Below, in pieces: positions 44,351 to 54,034 of a stretch of 64,000 nucleotides of DNA; position 1 is the stretch's first letter; the number at the start of each line of letters is the position of its first letter. Origin of the DNA: Massiliimalia massiliensis (GTDB lineage: Bacteria > Bacillota > Clostridia > Oscillospirales > Ruminococcaceae); NCBI RefSeq assembly GCF_900155615.1, contig NZ_FUHT01000003.1:124001-188000 (forward strand), written 5' to 3'. The position numbers were made by a program, and so were the translations under genes. Under the pieces are notes generated by a model that had not been told where the DNA came from, searched no databases, and saw only the letters and a list, made by a program, of their open reading frames with translations.

Positions 44351-44404
44351 AAAGTAGAAAAGTGCGGCGGATGCCGCTATGCAACAGAAAGGACGTAGAT
44401 CGCT

Positions 44405-45706
44405 ATGGAAAACTATTACCAACCTGAAATCGAGTGCGCCTCCCGGGAACAGATCAAGGCCTGGCAGGACGAACGCCTTGTAAAAACAGTGAAGCATGTT
44501 TATGAGCATGTTCCTTATTACAGGAATCTGATGGAACAGAAGGGTGTTTCCCCTGATGATATAAAGTCAACTGATGACCTACATAAGCTCCCGTTTCTGA
44601 CAAAAGACGATCTGAGGGAGGCTTACCCCTACGGACTTTTGGCTGTGCCGCTGGAGGACGCTGTCAGAATCCAGTCAACCAGTGGAACCACCGGCAGGCG
44701 GGTAGTCGCATTCTATACCCAGCACGACCTTGATCTTTGGGAGGATTGCTGCGCCCGCGCTATTATGGCTGCCGGCGGGACAAAAGAAGATGTTGTCCAT
44801 GTCTGCTATGGCTATGGGCTTTTCACCGGGGGGCCGGGATTAAACGGCGGTTCCCATAAAGTGGGTTCTCTCACCTTGCCGATGTCCTCAGGGAACACAG
44901 AGCGCCAGCTCCAGTTTATGTGCGATCTTGGCTCGACAATCCTCTGCTGCACTCCTTCTTACGCGGCATATTTGGGAGAAACCATTTGCGAGCGCGGTTT
45001 GCAGGACGAGATTAAATTAAAGGCCGGAATCTTTGGCGCAGAGGCCTGGAGTCAGGAAATGCGCCGGGATATTGAGCAGAAACTGCATATTAAAGCCTAT
45101 GATATCTATGGCCTGACCGAAATTTCGGGACCCGGCGTTTCGTTTGAATGCAGCGAACAAACCGGAATGCATATCAATGAGGATCATTTTATCGCGGAGA
45201 TTATTGACCCTGTTACAGGGGAGGTGCTGCCGGACGGAGAAAAGGGAGAATTGGTATTCACCTGCATTACAAAGGAAGCTTTCCCGTTGATCCGTTACCG
45301 GACGCGTGATATCTGCGTATTAAACCGGAAGCCATGCTCCTGCGGAAGAACCCATGTCAAGATGTCCAAGCCAATGGGACGCAGTGACGATATGCTGATT
45401 GTCAAGGGTGTCAACGTATTCCCGTCCCAGATTGAAACAGTCCTGTTGAACAAGGGATATCCGGCAAACTATCAGATTATTGTCAGCCGTGAGCATAACA
45501 GCGATAAGCTGGAGGTGCAGGTAGAAATGACCCCGGAAATGTTCTCGGATAAGCTCGATGAGGTATCTGCCCGTGAAAAAGAACTGGTAGACGCGCTCAA
45601 GGCGATGCTGGGCATCTACGCGAAGGTTCAATTGGTTGCTCCGAAACATATTGCCCGCAGCGAAGGAAAGGCTGTACGGATCATTGATAAACGGAACCTG
45701 TATTAA
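44405..45706 (+). CDS. paaK: Phenylacetate-CoA ligase
   Basis: A 433-residue adenylate-forming enzyme. VRIQSTSGTTGRRVVAFYTQ is the ATP-binding P loop; KAYDIYGLTEISGPGVSFEC and FPLIRYRTRDICVLNRKPCS are adenylation motifs. The C-terminal part has GRSDDMLIVKGVNVFPSQIE. It activates phenylacetate or related aryl acids with CoA. In anaerobes such genes often serve aromatic amino-acid catabolism next to an indolepyruvate oxidoreductase, which is not in this window. An ACT-domain gene follows after 27 bases, a frequent pairing. Confidence 0.93.
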   Translation: MENYYQPEIECASREQIKAWQDERLVKTVKHVYEHVPYYRNLMEQKGVSPDDIKSTDDLHKLPFLTKDDLREAYPYGLLAVPLEDAVRIQSTSGTTGRRVVAFYTQHDLDLWEDCCARAIMAAGGTKEDVVHVCYGYGLFTGGPGLNGGSHKVGSLTLPMSSGNTERQLQFMCDLGSTILCCTPSYAAYLGETICERGLQDEIKLKAGIFGAEAWSQEMRRDIEQKLHIKAYDIYGLTEISGPGVSFECSEQTGMHINEDHFIAEIIDPVTGEVLPDGEKGELVFTCITKEAFPLIRYRTRDICVLNRKPCSCGRTHVKMSKPMGRSDDMLIVKGVNVFPSQIETVLLNKGYPANYQIIVSREHNSDKLEVQVEMTPEMFSDKLDEVSAREKELVDALKAMLGIYAKVQLVAPKHIARSEGKAVRIIDKRNLY

Positions 45707-45733
45707 ATCATTAAATCGAAAGGTGTGAGTGAG

Positions 45734-46165
45734 ATGACAGTAAAGCAAATTTCTGTTTTTGTGGAAAACAAGGCTGGTCAGCTAGCTGAATTTACAAAGC
45801 TGCTCCGGCAGAACAGCATTGACATGCGTGCGTTGTCCATTGCTGAAACGCCTGATTTCGGCATTCTGAGAGTGATTGTGGACGATTCCTATAAAACCGC
45901 CTGTGTGCTGAAGGAGGCCGGCTATATCTTTTCTATCACGCCGGTTCTGGCAGTCGCCATCAAGGATGAAACCGGCGGACTGGATCAGATTCTCAATATT
46001 CTGGCGGAGAACAATATTAACCTTGACTATACCTATGCCTTTATCTCCCGGAAAAAAGATACGGCATATATGATTTTCCGTGTTGATGATAATGAAAAGG
46101 CCAAGGAAGTCCTTGTGAAAAACAGCATCAAGCCGGTGTGCCAGGACGAACTTTACAAGCTATAA
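45734..46165 (+). CDS. Tandem ACT-domain protein
   Basis: A 143-residue protein with two ACT domains: KQISVFVENKAGQLAEFTKL with MRALSIAETPDFGILRVIVD, and AVAIKDETGGLDQILNILAE with NINLDYTYAFISRKKDTAYM. ACT domains bind amino acids. AAAGGTG precedes ATG 45734; a GTG 9 bases earlier is less likely. It lies just after paaK and probably regulates, or is regulated with, the aryl-CoA ligase in response to an aromatic amino acid. Confidence 0.88.
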   Translation: MTVKQISVFVENKAGQLAEFTKLLRQNSIDMRALSIAETPDFGILRVIVDDSYKTACVLKEAGYIFSITPVLAVAIKDETGGLDQILNILAENNINLDYTYAFISRKKDTAYMIFRVDDNEKAKEVLVKNSIKPVCQDELYKL

Positions 46166-46205
46166 AAATAAAAGGGTTGTGAAGATTCACAACCCTTTTA
46201 TTTTT
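46164..46205. terminator. Bidirectional terminator between the ACT and DtxR-type genes
   Basis: AAAAATAAAAGGGTTGTGAA pairs with TTCACAACCCTTTTATTTTT. The stem serves both convergent genes. Confidence 0.93.
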
Positions 46206-46206
46206 C

Positions 46207-46575
46207 CTATTTTGTCTGCTTGGTATGCCTTTTCAAGGCTTTAAAGCTTTCCGCGCTGATCACATGCTCGATCCGGCAGGCATCCTCGATGGCGGTATCT
46301 CGGTTAACCCCCAGGGACATCAGCCAATCGGAAAGAAGCGTGTGGCGCTCATACATGGTTTTCGCAATTTCCATTCCTTTATCTGTCAAGGAAAGATATC
46401 CGTTGCTGTCCATTAATATATAACCGTTTTCGCGCAGATTTTTCATTGCAACGCTGACGCTCGGCTTTGTGACGCTCAGGCGGTTTGCAATATCAATCGA
46501 GCGGACAGGCTCCCCGCTCTGGGACAAAATCAGAATAGTTTCCAGATAGTTTTCTGCTGATTCCTGGATTTTCAT
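46207..46575 (-). CDS. DtxR/MntR-family metal-dependent regulator (short)
   Basis: A 122-residue regulator. The winged helix is SAENYLETILILSQSGEPVR, DIANRLSVTKPSVSVAMKNL, ENGYILMDSNGYLSLTDKG. The dimerisation/metal region has YERHTLLSDWLMSLGVNRDT and ACRIEHVISAESFKAL, whose Glu and His match MntR-type metal ligands. The SH3-like third domain of DtxR is absent, as in MntR. AAAGGAG precedes ATG 46575. It probably senses Mn2+ or Fe2+; no transporter lies next to it, though the FecBCD operon is 6 kb away. Confidence 0.9.
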   Translation of the reverse strand: MKIQESAENYLETILILSQSGEPVRSIDIANRLSVTKPSVSVAMKNLRENGYILMDSNGYLSLTDKGMEIAKTMYERHTLLSDWLMSLGVNRDTAIEDACRIEHVISAESFKALKRHTKQTK

Positions 46576-46632
46576 ATGCGGCAAACTCCTTTTTGTTCTT
46601 GTGGCTTATCATAACATACCTGCTATTTATTT

Positions 46633-48312
46633 TCAACGCTCCGGAAAAGATACCTGAATTTCCGTACCCTTCTGGACCTCGCTCTTCAGGGAAATCACAG
46701 CGCCATGCTGTTCGGCAACATGCTTTACAATAGAAAGCCCCAGTCCTGTTCCGCCGGTTTCCTTGGAACGGCTTTTGTCAACCCGGTAAAACCGTTCGAA
46801 TACCCTGCTTTGATGCTCTTTGGGAATCCCAATCCCGGTATCGCTGACGGTAATCCGGCAGTCCTCAGCAGTAACTTTGACCGTCCCGCCGGCGGGCGTA
46901 TAACGGATCGCGTTATCACAGAGGTTGTATACAAGCTCCCAAATCAGCTTCCAGCTTCCAGTCACAATGGACGGCTTTCCTTCCAGAAAGAAGGAAAGCT
47001 GTTTTTGTTCAGCCGCAGAGCCAAGCGTTTTAAAGCATTCCTCGGCAACCGCATAAAGATCAACCGGTTCCGTTTCAGTGTGCAGGGAGGACTCGTCCAG
47101 CTCGGAAAGCTTGATGATGTCGCTGATTAGGGACAGCAGCCGGGCGGCTTCCTTCTGAATAACGCCGGCGAACTGGGCAATGTCCTCCTGCTTGGCAATC
47201 CCGGCTGCAATCATTTCGGCATAGCCGGAGATGGAGGTCAAGGGGGTTTTCAGCTCATGGGATACATTGGCGGTAAATTCCCGGCGCAGATGCTCGATCT
47301 GCTCCCGCTCCGTGACATCCAGCATCAGGCAGATAACGCCAATCTGCGTGTCGCCGCTTTTAACAGGATTTGTAAGGATCTGTATTTGCTTCCCGCGCAT
47401 CGGGATGATTTTGGATTCGCTACTACCGCGCACTGCTGTTTGGATGCACTCATTCAAATCTTGATTATTGGAAAGGAAAAGCAGATGCGTTGCATCTGTC
47501 AGACTTTCCGCCTGCAGATATTGCAGCGCGCTCTGGTTGACCAGTATTACTCTCATTTCCTGATCCAGAAGGATCATTCCTTCTGTCATCTGGCGGATAA
47601 TGGCCTCCAGCTTATCCTTTTCATTGGTTAGCTCGGCGAGCTGGCGCTGGATTTGGGCCCGCTGAAGCTGAATTTCCTGAACAAACGGGACGAGCTCCGC
47701 ATAAACTGCGGGCTCCTCATCGTTGGTGAGCTGCGGACTGTCAATCTGTTCCGAGAGCTGTTTGATCGGCGCGACCAGCTTGCGGGTCAGGATAATGGAA
47801 AACAGAACAGCCAGGATTAGCAGCACCAGTAAAATTCCCAGAAGAACTGGGGAAGCGTCCCAGACCGTATTGTACATGCTCCCGGTCTCTACAGACAGAC
47901 GCAGGATATTTCCGTCCTTTAGACGGATGGCATAGTAATGGTAGTCCTTTGTCAGGGTATCCGAGGTACGGGAGCTATAGCCGCTCCCCGTTTCCAGTGC
48001 CTGCTTTACCTCCGGACGGTTTGCATGGTTTCCGAGACTTACGGACTGTGCACCGCTGTCGTATAGGACCTCTCCGGACGGATCGATTAATGTCATGCGG
48101 GCGCCGTCGGTCTCGAGCTGTGAGAGCTGTTCTGACGGATTTTCCATTAACTGATAGCTTGCCGCAATAATTTGAGCCTGGCTTTGCAGATTATCCTCAA
48201 CCTGTTCCTTGAGACTTTCATGCAGCGTGAAGGAGGTAAGGATAATTGCCATGATTGCAGAGATCAGCCCCATATAAAACAAACTGGAGGTGATCTTTGA
48301 TTCCATATGCAC
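46633..48312 (-). CDS. PhoR-like sensor histidine kinase
   Basis: A 559-residue membrane kinase. Two helices (SSLFYMGLISAIMAIILTSF near the start and LLGILLVLLILAVLFSIIL near residue 165) flank an extracellular sensor domain. A HAMP-like linker, a PAS domain (EGMILLDQEMRVILVNQSAL), HisKA (FTANVSHELKTPLTSISGYA with the phospho-His) and HATPase_c (NLCDNAIRYTPAGG, DTGIGIPKEHQSRVFERFYR, GTGLGLSIVKHVAEQH) follow. It starts 5 bases after the response regulator. GTG 48312 or ATG 48306 could be the start. PhoR-like order suggests phosphate or envelope sensing; the signal is not known. Confidence 0.92.
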   Translation of the reverse strand: MHMESKITSSLFYMGLISAIMAIILTSFTLHESLKEQVEDNLQSQAQIIAASYQLMENPSEQLSQLETDGARMTLIDPSGEVLYDSGAQSVSLGNHANRPEVKQALETGSGYSSRTSDTLTKDYHYYAIRLKDGNILRLSVETGSMYNTVWDASPVLLGILLVLLILAVLFSIILTRKLVAPIKQLSEQIDSPQLTNDEEPAVYAELVPFVQEIQLQRAQIQRQLAELTNEKDKLEAIIRQMTEGMILLDQEMRVILVNQSALQYLQAESLTDATHLLFLSNNQDLNECIQTAVRGSSESKIIPMRGKQIQILTNPVKSGDTQIGVICLMLDVTEREQIEHLRREFTANVSHELKTPLTSISGYAEMIAAGIAKQEDIAQFAGVIQKEAARLLSLISDIIKLSELDESSLHTETEPVDLYAVAEECFKTLGSAAEQKQLSFFLEGKPSIVTGSWKLIWELVYNLCDNAIRYTPAGGTVKVTAEDCRITVSDTGIGIPKEHQSRVFERFYRVDKSRSKETGGTGLGLSIVKHVAEQHGAVISLKSEVQKGTEIQVSFPER

Positions 48313-48317
48313 AGTCG

Positions 48318-48989
48318 TTATTCTCCCATTTTATATCCGACGTTGCGGACGGTTTTAATCGCGCTTCCACATTCGCCAAGCTTTTTTCGGAGCGTTTTAA
48401 TATGCATATCAATCGTTCTGCTTTCCCCTTCATACTCGAATTCCCAGACACGGCTCATAATCTGCTCCCGGGTCAGAACGGTGTGAAGGTTGGATATCAA
48501 GTATTTCAGCAGCTCATATTCTTTAAAGGTCAGCTCGCAGGGAATACCGTTTGCGGTGACGCTGTGGCCGGTATCGTCCAGGGCGATCCCCTGATATTCA
48601 TAAACGCGTTTCTGCGGGGCAGACTGGCTCCTGCGAAGCAGCGCTTTGACGCGGGAGATTAATTCCATCACGCCGAAAGGCTTGGTAATATAGTCGTCAG
48701 CACCGGTGTCAAGTCCCTTTACTTTATCCATTTCAGTGGTTTTTGCCGTTACCATCATGACAGGCACCCGTTCAGTTTTGGGGTTTTTCCGGAGCTGTTC
48801 CAGCAGGGTGAGGCCGTCCTGGCCTGGCAGCATAATATCCAGCAAAATCAGGTCGGGGATCTGAACCTGGAGCACCTGGCAGAACTGCTCGGCATCTGAA
48901 AATTCTGTGACGTCAAATCCGCTGTTTTGCAAAGCATACCGCTCCATCTCACGGATTGCGCGGTCATCTTCGACAATAAATATGTTCAT
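48318..48989 (-). CDS. PhoB/OmpR-family response regulator
   Basis: A 223-residue regulator. The receiver domain has IFIVEDDRAIREME (acidic pair), LILLDIMLPGQDGL (phosphorylated Asp) and VMMVTAKTTEMDKVKGLDTG with the conserved Thr/Lys. The C-terminal winged helix reads CELTFKEYELLKYLISNLHT, QIMSRVWEFEYEGESRTIDM and IKTVRNVGYKMGE. ATG 48989 follows AAAAGGGCGGG; the longer frame to 49088 is rejected because it adds 33 unrelated residues. It is cotranscribed with the kinase. Confidence 0.94.
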   Translation of the reverse strand: MNIFIVEDDRAIREMERYALQNSGFDVTEFSDAEQFCQVLQVQIPDLILLDIMLPGQDGLTLLEQLRKNPKTERVPVMMVTAKTTEMDKVKGLDTGADDYITKPFGVMELISRVKALLRRSQSAPQKRVYEYQGIALDDTGHSVTANGIPCELTFKEYELLKYLISNLHTVLTREQIMSRVWEFEYEGESRTIDMHIKTLRKKLGECGSAIKTVRNVGYKMGE

Positions 48990-49079
48990 GGTTATCCCGC
49001 CCTTTTCAATTATTTTCAAGTATATGATACAATTACTAGTATATCCGGTTTTTCCTTTTCTGACAAGAATTTTATTGAT

Positions 49080-49117
49080 AAAAGGCATGGCGGAATCATA
49101 TGCGCCATGCCCTTTTT
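49080..49117 (-). terminator. Terminator of the DUF134-mrp operon
   Basis: AAAGGCATGGCG pairs with CGCCATGCCCTTT just beyond the mrp stop. T runs exist on both strands. Confidence 0.85.
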
Positions 49118-49119
49118 AG

Positions 49120-49947
49120 CTATTTTGTTTTTTCCTCGATCACATCGCAGAGATGCTCTGCATAATCTCCTTGATACAGTTCTATCACACCCTGGTCGCT
49201 CGCCTTGGCCAAATCAGGATCGATCGGAAGCTTTGCCAGCACCTCGATTCCGTGCTCGGCCGCTGTCTCTTCAATATGGCTTTCCCCAAACAGCTTGATT
49301 TCTTTGCCGCAGTCCGGACATTTTGCAAAGCTGTAATTTTCCACCACACCCAGGATAGGAATATTCATGGCCTTTGCCATATTGACCGCCTTGGCGACAA
49401 TCATCGAAACAAGCTCCTGCGGTGAGGTGACAATGATGATCCCATCCAGAGGGATAGACTGGAAAACAGTCAGCGGTACGTCGCCGGTTCCCGGAGGCAT
49501 ATCCACAAACATGTAGTCTACATCGTCCCAGATTACGTCAGTCCAGAACTGCTTGACCGTACCGGCAATGATCGGGCCGCGCCAAACAACCGGCGTGGTT
49601 TCGTCCTCCAACAGAAGATTGACGGACATAATGTCAATCCCAGTCTTGCTTTTAACCGGGAACATCCCGATGCTGCTGGCTGACGCGCGTTCCTTGATTC
49701 CAAATGCCTTTGGGATGGAGGGCCCGGTAACGTCGGCATCCAGGATGGCAGTATTAAGGCCGCGCCGTTTGAGCGTTACGGCGAGCAGGGAGGTAATCAT
49801 GGATTTTCCAACGCCGCCCTTTCCGCTGACAACACCGATGACTTTTTTGATGCTGCTCATTTCATGAGACCGTTCCAGAAAGCTTTTGGGATCTCTGGAA
49901 TCGCAGTTTTGGGTACAGGTCTCGCAGTTGTGTGTACATTCACTCAT
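49120..49947 (-). CDS. Mrp/NBP35-family Fe-S cluster carrier ATPase
   Basis: A 275-residue deviant-Walker ATPase. The N terminus has CTHNCETCTQNC, a Cys-rich segment typical of NBP35-type scaffolds. VIGVVSGKGGVGKSMITSLL is the P loop, LDADVTGPSIPKAFG the Mrp signature and YMFVDMPPGTGDVPLTVFQS the Walker B region. ENYSFAKCPDCGKEIKLFGE carries the conserved CPxC-like pair (CPDC) at which the shared Fe-S cluster binds. AAAGGAC precedes ATG 49947. It follows a DUF134 gene by 23 bases. Confidence 0.93.
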   Translation of the reverse strand: MSECTHNCETCTQNCDSRDPKSFLERSHEMSSIKKVIGVVSGKGGVGKSMITSLLAVTLKRRGLNTAILDADVTGPSIPKAFGIKERASASSIGMFPVKSKTGIDIMSVNLLLEDETTPVVWRGPIIAGTVKQFWTDVIWDDVDYMFVDMPPGTGDVPLTVFQSIPLDGIIIVTSPQELVSMIVAKAVNMAKAMNIPILGVVENYSFAKCPDCGKEIKLFGESHIEETAAEHGIEVLAKLPIDPDLAKASDQGVIELYQGDYAEHLCDVIEEKTK

Positions 49948-49970
49948 AATAATTTTCTCTGTCCTTTCTG

Positions 49971-50333
49971 TTACTGAGCTTTGTGATCCTTTTTTATCTT
50001 TTCTTCGAACCGGCAATTCATACAAGAGGTATCGCATTTGCAGTGGTTATCAGCCACTACATATTTTCCGCCCTTGATCTCTACAATTTTCCCGTTGATC
50101 AGGGCGTCGGCGATATTTTTGTGCGCGGAATGCAGGATTCGCTGGAAGGTTGCGCGCGAAATTTCCATCCGCTCAGAAGCAGTGTCCTGATCCAGCATTT
50201 CATAATCAGCCAGCCGGACGGCTTCAATTTCATCAAAGGTTAAGGTGATGCGTTCCTGGCATTCGTTGTCAGGGCGGAACACTTTACTCTCCGGAATATA
50301 ACAGATTTTTCGGTTCTTGGTGATTCCAGGCAT
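49971..50333 (-). CDS. DUF134 helix-turn-helix protein
   Basis: A 120-residue DUF134 protein. It starts ITKNRKICYIPESKVFRPDN and has ITLTFDEIEAVRLADYEMLD and ASERMEISRATFQRILHSAH, a sigma-like helix-turn-helix. The end holds a Cys cluster, CKCDTSCMNC. AAAGGAG precedes ATG 50333; the longer frame is rejected. DUF134 genes are often next to Mrp or NifX-type genes, so it may be a transcriptional regulator of Fe-S or metal-cofactor assembly; experimentally this is unproven. Confidence 0.88.
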   Translation of the reverse strand: MPGITKNRKICYIPESKVFRPDNECQERITLTFDEIEAVRLADYEMLDQDTASERMEISRATFQRILHSAHKNIADALINGKIVEIKGGKYVVADNHCKCDTSCMNCRFEEKIKKDHKAQ

Positions 50334-50417
50334 GCTGATGCTCCTTTCGCTCATGTTTCTACAAGAAATCCGCTTTGTAAAAGCTATAATAAAGCTGTAT
50401 GAAATCTTTTCATTTTA

Positions 50418-50446
50418 AGTATAATGTGCATATGCTCGTTTGTCAA
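50418..50446 (-). promoter_or_regulatory. Promoter of the DUF134-mrp operon
   Basis: On the minus strand TTGACA (50446-50441) and TATACT (50423-50418) are 17 bases apart, a near-consensus sigma-A promoter. Confidence 0.85.
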
Positions 50447-50741
50447 CTCTGAAAAGGAAAGCAGGAATTGAAAACATTGGAAAAATACCCAAAAAATCGG
50501 ATATTTTCTCGGTACAGCTAACTGAAAATACAGAATTTAACGAAAATCATTGTATATTTTACATAAATATAACTTTAATTACAAATATTATATGGTAATT
50601 TTTGATATAGTATTGTATAATAATGATAACAGAAAAAGAGTAAATTTCCAAAATTTTGTGTATTTATCTATAAAGGCCTCACATTTCGGAGGTTTCCTGC
50701 TTGATACGCAGCAATTTATCATAGAAAGGCAGTGGATTTCA
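50447..50741 (+). other. AT-rich leader region of glgB
   Basis: About 295 very AT-rich bases with a TATAAT at 50616-50621 (no good -35) and a small hairpin GGCCTC...GGAGGTTT near 50675-50697. An open frame runs through it from 50550, but its residues are not GlgB-like and it lacks a ribosome-binding site. Confidence 0.4.
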
Positions 50742-52772
50742 TTGAAAAAAGAAGAAGTAAAAGTAAAGGAAGCCAACAAGGAAAAAGAAGTTTCCCGGGA
50801 CACTGTTCCGGCATATCTGTTTCATAAAGGAGAAAATTATAAGGCCTATGATTTTTTCGGCTGCCATAAGGCTGTCTGCGATGACGAGGAGGGCTTTTGG
50901 TTCCGGGTTTGGGCGCCCCATGCAAAGAGCATCCGTGTTGTTGGGGATTTCAACCATTGGGATTATACCGAAGCGCCAAGCATGAAGCGTCTGGAAAGCT
51001 CCCCGGAAATCTGGGAATGCTTTATTCCAAATGTTGCGATTTATGACGCTTATAAATATTATATAGAAAAGCAGGACGGCTCCTTCTGCTATAAAAGCGA
51101 TCCTTACGCCTACCATATGGAAACCCGGCCCGGGACGGCCGGCAAGGTGTATGATATTGATGGGTTTAAATGGACGGATGGGCGCTACCGCTCGACGGTA
51201 TCACGCAGAAATATTATGAAAAACCCACTCAATATTTATGAGGTTCATCTTGGCTCCTGGAAACAGACCGACGACGGAGAGTTTTTAAGCTATAACCGTT
51301 TGGCAGAACAGTTAATCCCCTATGTCAAGGAAATGGGATATACCCATATTGAGCTGATGCCGGTTTCGGAATACCCGTATGACCCATCCTGGGGATACCA
51401 GGTAACCGGATATTATGCGCCGACCTCACGTTATGGAACGCCCCACGCTTTTATGAATTTTGTGAATCAGTGCCACATGGCCGGAATTGGGGTTATCGTG
51501 GATTGGGTCGCCGCGCATTTTCCGAAGGACGAGCAGGGGCTTTATGAGTTCGACGGACAGTGCTGCTATGAATATGAAGACCCGCTCAAAAAGGAACATC
51601 CGGACTGGGGGACAAGGATTTTTGATTACGAAAAAAACGAGGTGAAATCCTTCCTGATCTCCAATGTAGTGTTCTGGCTGGAAAAGTACCATATTGACGG
51701 AATCCGCGTGGATGCGGTAGCCTCGATGCTCTATCTCGATTACGGCAAGCAGGATGGAGAGTGGCGCCCGAATCAGTACGGTGATAATAAAAACTTAGAG
51801 GCTATTGAATTTTTGCGCGAGATGAATGCGGCCGCCTTTCAACAGAACCACGCGGCACTGATGATTGCAGAGGAATCAACCGCGTTCCCGCTGGTAACGA
51901 AGCCGGGATTTGACGGCGGCCTGGGCTTTAATTTCAAATGGAACATGGGCTGGATGAACGATATGCTGCAGTATATGTCTACCGATCCGTTATACCGTAA
52001 GGGGCTTCATAACAATTTGACCTTCTCGCTTACCTATGCATTTTCTGAAAATTATGTGCTTCCGCTTTCCCATGACGAGGTGGTGCATGGAAAAGCTTCT
52101 CTCATCAATAAAATGCCGGGAGATTATGATCAGAAATTTGACAACCTGCGCGCCTTTTATGGCTATATGATGGCGCATCCGGGAAAGAAGCTCACTTTTA
52201 TGGGAGATGAGTTTGCGCAGTTCATCGAATGGAACTATGCGCAGGGTCTGGACTGGTTGCTGCTCGACTATCCGCGTCATCGCCAGATGCAGGAATACGT
52301 CCGGGATTTAAACCATTTCTATCTGGAGAATCCCGCTCTTTGGCAGAACGACACGGATTGGCAGGGCTTCCAATGGATCAGCCATGATGACCGCGACCAG
52401 AGCATTATCGCATTCCGGCGGATTGGACAGAGAGGAAAAGAATTGGTGATTGTTTGCAATTTCTGCCCGGTACTGCGGGAGAACTATCGGATCGGCGCAC
52501 CGTTTGCAGGGAAATATGTACCGGTTTTATGCAGCGATGATAAAAAATACGGCGGTATGGGGACAAAGCTTTCCACTGTTTCAAGCGAGGAAGTGCCGAT
52601 GCATGGATGCGGGCAAAGCATCGTGCTGACCATTCCACCGATGTCTGCCACCTTCTACATCATTGAGAAGCAAAGGGCTGTAAAGCCCAAGAAGCCGGGA
52701 GAAGCAAAGGCCAAGGCAGAAAAAAGATCCAGCCCGGCCAAAGGGAAAAAGAAGGAAAAATTCAGCAAATAA
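50742..52772 (+). CDS. glgB: 1,4-alpha-glucan branching enzyme GlgB
   Basis: A 676-residue GH13 enzyme that makes alpha-1,6 branches in glycogen. The N-terminal CBM48 has FRVWAPHAKSIRVVGDFNHW. The catalytic barrel shows IELMPVSEYPYDPSWGYQVT, GIGVIVDWVAAHFPKDEQGL, DGIRVDAVASMLYLDYG (nucleophile Asp), IAEESTAFPLVT (acid/base Glu) and VLPLSHDEVVHGK (transition-state Asp). The C terminus is Lys-rich (KPKKPGEAKAKAEKRSS). The start is taken as TTG 50742, some 12 bases after AAAGG; this is not certain. It leads glgB-C-D-A-P. Confidence 0.94.
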   Translation: MKKEEVKVKEANKEKEVSRDTVPAYLFHKGENYKAYDFFGCHKAVCDDEEGFWFRVWAPHAKSIRVVGDFNHWDYTEAPSMKRLESSPEIWECFIPNVAIYDAYKYYIEKQDGSFCYKSDPYAYHMETRPGTAGKVYDIDGFKWTDGRYRSTVSRRNIMKNPLNIYEVHLGSWKQTDDGEFLSYNRLAEQLIPYVKEMGYTHIELMPVSEYPYDPSWGYQVTGYYAPTSRYGTPHAFMNFVNQCHMAGIGVIVDWVAAHFPKDEQGLYEFDGQCCYEYEDPLKKEHPDWGTRIFDYEKNEVKSFLISNVVFWLEKYHIDGIRVDAVASMLYLDYGKQDGEWRPNQYGDNKNLEAIEFLREMNAAAFQQNHAALMIAEESTAFPLVTKPGFDGGLGFNFKWNMGWMNDMLQYMSTDPLYRKGLHNNLTFSLTYAFSENYVLPLSHDEVVHGKASLINKMPGDYDQKFDNLRAFYGYMMAHPGKKLTFMGDEFAQFIEWNYAQGLDWLLLDYPRHRQMQEYVRDLNHFYLENPALWQNDTDWQGFQWISHDDRDQSIIAFRRIGQRGKELVIVCNFCPVLRENYRIGAPFAGKYVPVLCSDDKKYGGMGTKLSTVSSEEVPMHGCGQSIVLTIPPMSATFYIIEKQRAVKPKKPGEAKAKAEKRSSPAKGKKKEKFSK

Positions 52773-52805
52773 ACTGACAAAAATAAAACACAGGGAGGAA
52801 AACTC

Positions 52806-53996
52806 ATGTTAGAAAGATGCAAAGAATGTATAGCAATGCTGTTGGCTGGCGGGCAGGGAAGCCGTTTAAAGGTGCTGACTTCTGATATCGCAAAGCCGGC
52901 AGTACCGTTTGGCGGGAAATACCGGATCATTGATTTTCCGCTTTCCAATTGTGTAAACTCAGGGATTGATACCGTCGGAATCCTGACGCAGTATCAGCCG
53001 CTGGTGCTCAACTCCTACGTTGGGAACGGACAGCCCTGGGGACTGAACCGCAACTACGGCGGAGCCAGGATCCTGCCGCCCTATGCGCAGAGCGACCGGT
53101 CTGAATGGTATAAGGGGACGGCGAATGCGATTTATCAGAACCTGCCGTTTATTGAGATGTATAACCCGGAATATGTGCTGATCCTTTCTGGCGACCATAT
53201 CTACAAGATGGATTATTCCAAGATGCTGGAATACCATAAGGAAAAGAACGCCGACTGCACCATTGCTGCGATTGACGTACCGATGGAGGAAACGCACCGG
53301 TTCGGCATTATCAATACCAATCCGGACAATTCCATTTATGAATTCGAGGAAAAGCCGGAGCATGCCAAGAGCACCAACGCCAACATGGGCATCTATATTT
53401 TTAACTGGAAGATCCTCAAGAAATATCTTGAAATGGACGAACAGGATCCGCACTCCTCCAATGATTTTGGGAAGAATATCCTTCCGAAGCTGCTGGAGGA
53501 TAAGCAGAGGATGTTCGCCTATCCGTTTTCCGGCTACTGGAAGGATGTCGGAACGCTGGAAAGTCTTTGGGAAGCCAACATGGATCTGATCAATCCGTCC
53601 GTTCCGATTGAATTGAAGGATGATGACTTTAAGATTTACACCCGTAACTATGCGAAGCCGCCAAGCTTTGTCAGCAGGTCTGCTGCCATTGAAAATTCGA
53701 TTGTAGGAGAAGGCTGCGACGTACGGGGAACGGTGGAAAATTCTGTTATCTTCACCGGATGCAAAATTGAGGAGGGGGCTGTTATTAAGGACAGTGTGGT
53801 TATGCCGAACACCCTCGTCAAGGCCGGGGCGCGGATAGAATTTACCATTATCGGCGAGAAGGCTGTAATCGGCAGGAACGCCGTCATCGGAAAATCCCCG
53901 AAGGACTATGCCATCAATGCCTGGGGGATCACTGTAGTCGGTACAAACAAAACGATTGGCGATGAGGAAATTATCGCTCCAAAACAGGTGGTTTAG
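52806..53996 (+). CDS. glgC: Glucose-1-phosphate adenylyltransferase GlgC
   Basis: A 396-residue ADP-glucose pyrophosphorylase, the committed enzyme of glycogen synthesis. [20 protein letters not shown] is the nucleotide site with the catalytic Arg. [46 protein letters not shown] (metal-binding Asp) and [20 protein letters not shown] are also diagnostic. The C-terminal left-handed beta-helix has hexapeptide repeats ([20 protein letters not shown]). GGGAGG precedes the ATG. It is followed by its paralogue glgD. Confidence 0.96.
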   Translation: MLERCKECIAMLLAGGQGSRLKVLTSDIAKPAVPFGGKYRIIDFPLSNCVNSGIDTVGILTQYQPLVLNSYVGNGQPWGLNRNYGGARILPPYAQSDRSEWYKGTANAIYQNLPFIEMYNPEYVLILSGDHIYKMDYSKMLEYHKEKNADCTIAAIDVPMEETHRFGIINTNPDNSIYEFEEKPEHAKSTNANMGIYIFNWKILKKYLEMDEQDPHSSNDFGKNILPKLLEDKQRMFAYPFSGYWKDVGTLESLWEANMDLINPSVPIELKDDDFKIYTRNYAKPPSFVSRSAAIENSIVGEGCDVRGTVENSVIFTGCKIEEGAVIKDSVVMPNTLVKAGARIEFTIIGEKAVIGRNAVIGKSPKDYAINAWGITVVGTNKTIGDEEIIAPKQVV

Positions 53997-54034
53997 CGAA
54001 AGCAAAATATGTCAATGGAAGAATGGGTGATTAT

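Noticed and set aside
50550-50741. N-terminal extension of GlgB by 64 residues
   Set aside because: The added residues are AT-rich and unlike branching enzymes; no ribosome-binding site at 50550. TTG 50742 preferred.
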